NCBI GenBank assembly: GCA_003451715.1 | Contig: DMJN01000092.1 | Location: 1-14,503, forward strand | Length of the DNA stretch: 14,503 nucleotides | Direction: 5' to 3' | Source of the DNA: Gammaproteobacteria bacterium | GTDB taxonomy: Bacteria > Pseudomonadota > Gammaproteobacteria > Pseudomonadales > Pseudohongiellaceae | Shown here: positions 13,439 through 14,503 of the stretch, piece by piece | Position numbering within the stretch: the stretch's first letter is position 1 | Layout of the letters: each line of letters begins with the position of its first letter | Notes under the pieces: model-generated | What the model was told of the DNA's origin: nothing | The model's database searches: none | Seen by the model: only the letters and a program-made list of their open reading frames with translations | Translations under genes and position numbers: made by a program

Positions 13439-14503
13439 CTAAGTCAGCGAGCGCACCGCAGTGCTCGCAATTTTCCAGCGATCCTGCTTATACAGGTCCG
13501 CAATTCCCGCAGCTGGATTCGCCCGCATGGTAGCGATCCGCGTGCTTGCGGGTACATCATTCTGTTCCAGCCAATCCGCTACAGACACTGCCGATCGCCT
13601 GTCATTACAAACCAGCAGCATATCGCAACCTGCTGCCAGTGCCATCTCAGCCCGTTGCGGCGCGGTGCCGGCATCCCGGGCGGCGGCCATCGACAGGTCA
13701 TCGCTGAATACGACACCATCAAATTGCAAACCATCGCGAAGATAGTGCTGAATCCAGCGCTTCGAAAATCCGGCCGGCAGGGAATCGACTGCAGGATACC
13801 TGATATGCGCGGGCATGATTGCGGCCACCAGCTTAATGCAGTTGGCAAATACCTGGTAATCCCTGCTTAAAATTTCTTCTGCACAGCGCTCGTCAAGCGG
13901 TAGCTCCTTATGGGAATCCACTGCGACAAATCCATGCCCGGGGTAATGCTTCCCGGTAGCAGCCATGCCGGCCTCTTTCATACCTTTTATATAACTGCCA
14001 GCAAGTTCTGTCACTTGATTGACATCATCTGAGAAAGCACGTTCCTTTATGACCGGACTGTCAACACTATAAAGATCGAGTACAGGTGCGAAGCTGATAT
14101 CTATGCCGTAATGAAGAATCTCTGCCGCCATGGCCCAGGCACATTGCCTTGCCAGCTCTTTCGCCTGGGCCGGGTCATCTGCATAGCGGGCGCCTATTTG
14201 ATGGAGTGCAGGAAGTTCCAGGAATCCGTCTCTGAAGCGTTGTACCCTGCCCCCCTCCTGGTCCACTGCAATCAACAGGTCGCTGTTGCATGCCCGTACT
14301 GCGGCGATAAGTTCTTGTAACTGTGTCGGTCCGGAGTAGTTGCGGCTGAATAGAATCAGGCCGCCTACGCTCGGTCTCTGTAGAAGTTCGTGTTCGGATG
14401 TACTCAGAGTAGTACCCTCCAGGTCCAGCATTAAAACACCGAGGGCTTGAGCAGGTTCTCTCATTGCAATTTCAGATCGTCGCTTCCATGGATTTTCCCA
14501 CAT
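13439..14503 (-). CDS. nagZ: Beta-N-acetylhexosaminidase NagZ (start at or near window edge)
   Basis: NagZ is a cytoplasmic GH3 enzyme that removes N-acetylglucosamine from 1,6-anhydro-muropeptides during peptidoglycan recycling; its products can influence beta-lactamase induction. Visible motifs are GVLMLDLEG (22-30), GGLILFSRNY (47-56), AVDQEGGRVQRFR (79-91), the NagZ signature KHYPGHG followed by DSH (185-198, with the acid/base His198-Asp196 pair), MPAHIRYP (230-237) and FDGVVFSDDLSM with nucleophile Asp268. The frame opens with ATG at the very last bases of the window. Family N-termini usually begin just before xxLMLDxEG, so the second ATG at 14464 (341 residues) is the likelier start, though its Shine-Dalgarno is poor. 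It probably heads the nagZ-ynaI-hpt operon, and the promoter is not visible. Confidence 0.94.
   Translation of the reverse strand: MWENPWKRRSEIAMREPAQALGVLMLDLEGTTLSTSEHELLQRPSVGGLILFSRNYSGPTQLQELIAAVRACNSDLLIAVDQEGGRVQRFRDGFLELPALHQIGARYADDPAQAKELARQCAWAMAAEILHYGIDISFAPVLDLYSVDSPVIKERAFSDDVNQVTELAGSYIKGMKEAGMAATGKHYPGHGFVAVDSHKELPLDERCAEEILSRDYQVFANCIKLVAAIMPAHIRYPAVDSLPAGFSKRWIQHYLRDGLQFDGVVFSDDLSMAAARDAGTAPQRAEMALAAGCDMLLVCNDRRSAVSVADWLEQNDVPASTRIATMRANPAAGIADLYKQDRWKIASTAVRSLT

Overview
The window looks like a chromosomal core-genome segment of a free-living gammaproteobacterium of moderate GC content. The evidence is an RNase E with a long degradosome-scaffold tail, Pseudomonas-type EtfBA, a DUF1285 protein, MnmH, a YnaI-type channel and NagZ. 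Finer placement (for example a marine Cellvibrionales/Pseudomonadales-like lineage) is inference only. There are no tRNA or rRNA genes, CRISPR arrays, insertion sequences or phage genes. Coding density is very high. The longest stretch without a gene is about 180 bases (3526-3704), and it holds a possible promoter and two hairpins.

Left part (1-4310). The 3' two-thirds of rne (RNase E) reads rightward and ends at a strong symmetric hairpin that probably terminates transcription from both sides. Facing it on the minus strand is the etfB-etfA pair, the two subunits of the electron transfer flavoprotein. Upstream of etfB, on the same strand, is a DUF1285 gene of unknown function. Its translation start is odd: a 12-nt Shine-Dalgarno match lies inside the open frame, just ahead of an AUC codon.

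Middle (4386-11703, plus strand). This is a tightly overlapping cluster: mnmH (tRNA 2-selenouridine synthase), then an AddB-like protein with a nuclease domain and an iron-sulfur cysteine set, then an AddA/RecB-like helicase-nuclease. The two junctions overlap by four bases (ATGA and GTGA). The AddB/AddA pair should form a double-strand-break end-resection enzyme, the functional counterpart of RecBCD. Its co-translation with a tRNA-modifying enzyme is the most unusual arrangement in the window.

Right part (11735-14503, minus strand). A compact cluster is read leftward: nagZ (peptidoglycan recycling), a YnaI-like mechanosensitive channel, and hpt (purine salvage). Gaps are about 18 bases (to the preferred channel start) and 0 bases, so it is probably one operon whose promoter lies beyond the window. 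It converges with the addA-like gene across 31 bases. No clear new multi-gene system is evident. The best leads are the DUF1285 start region, the mnmH-addBA coupling and the hairpins around the DUF1285 gene.
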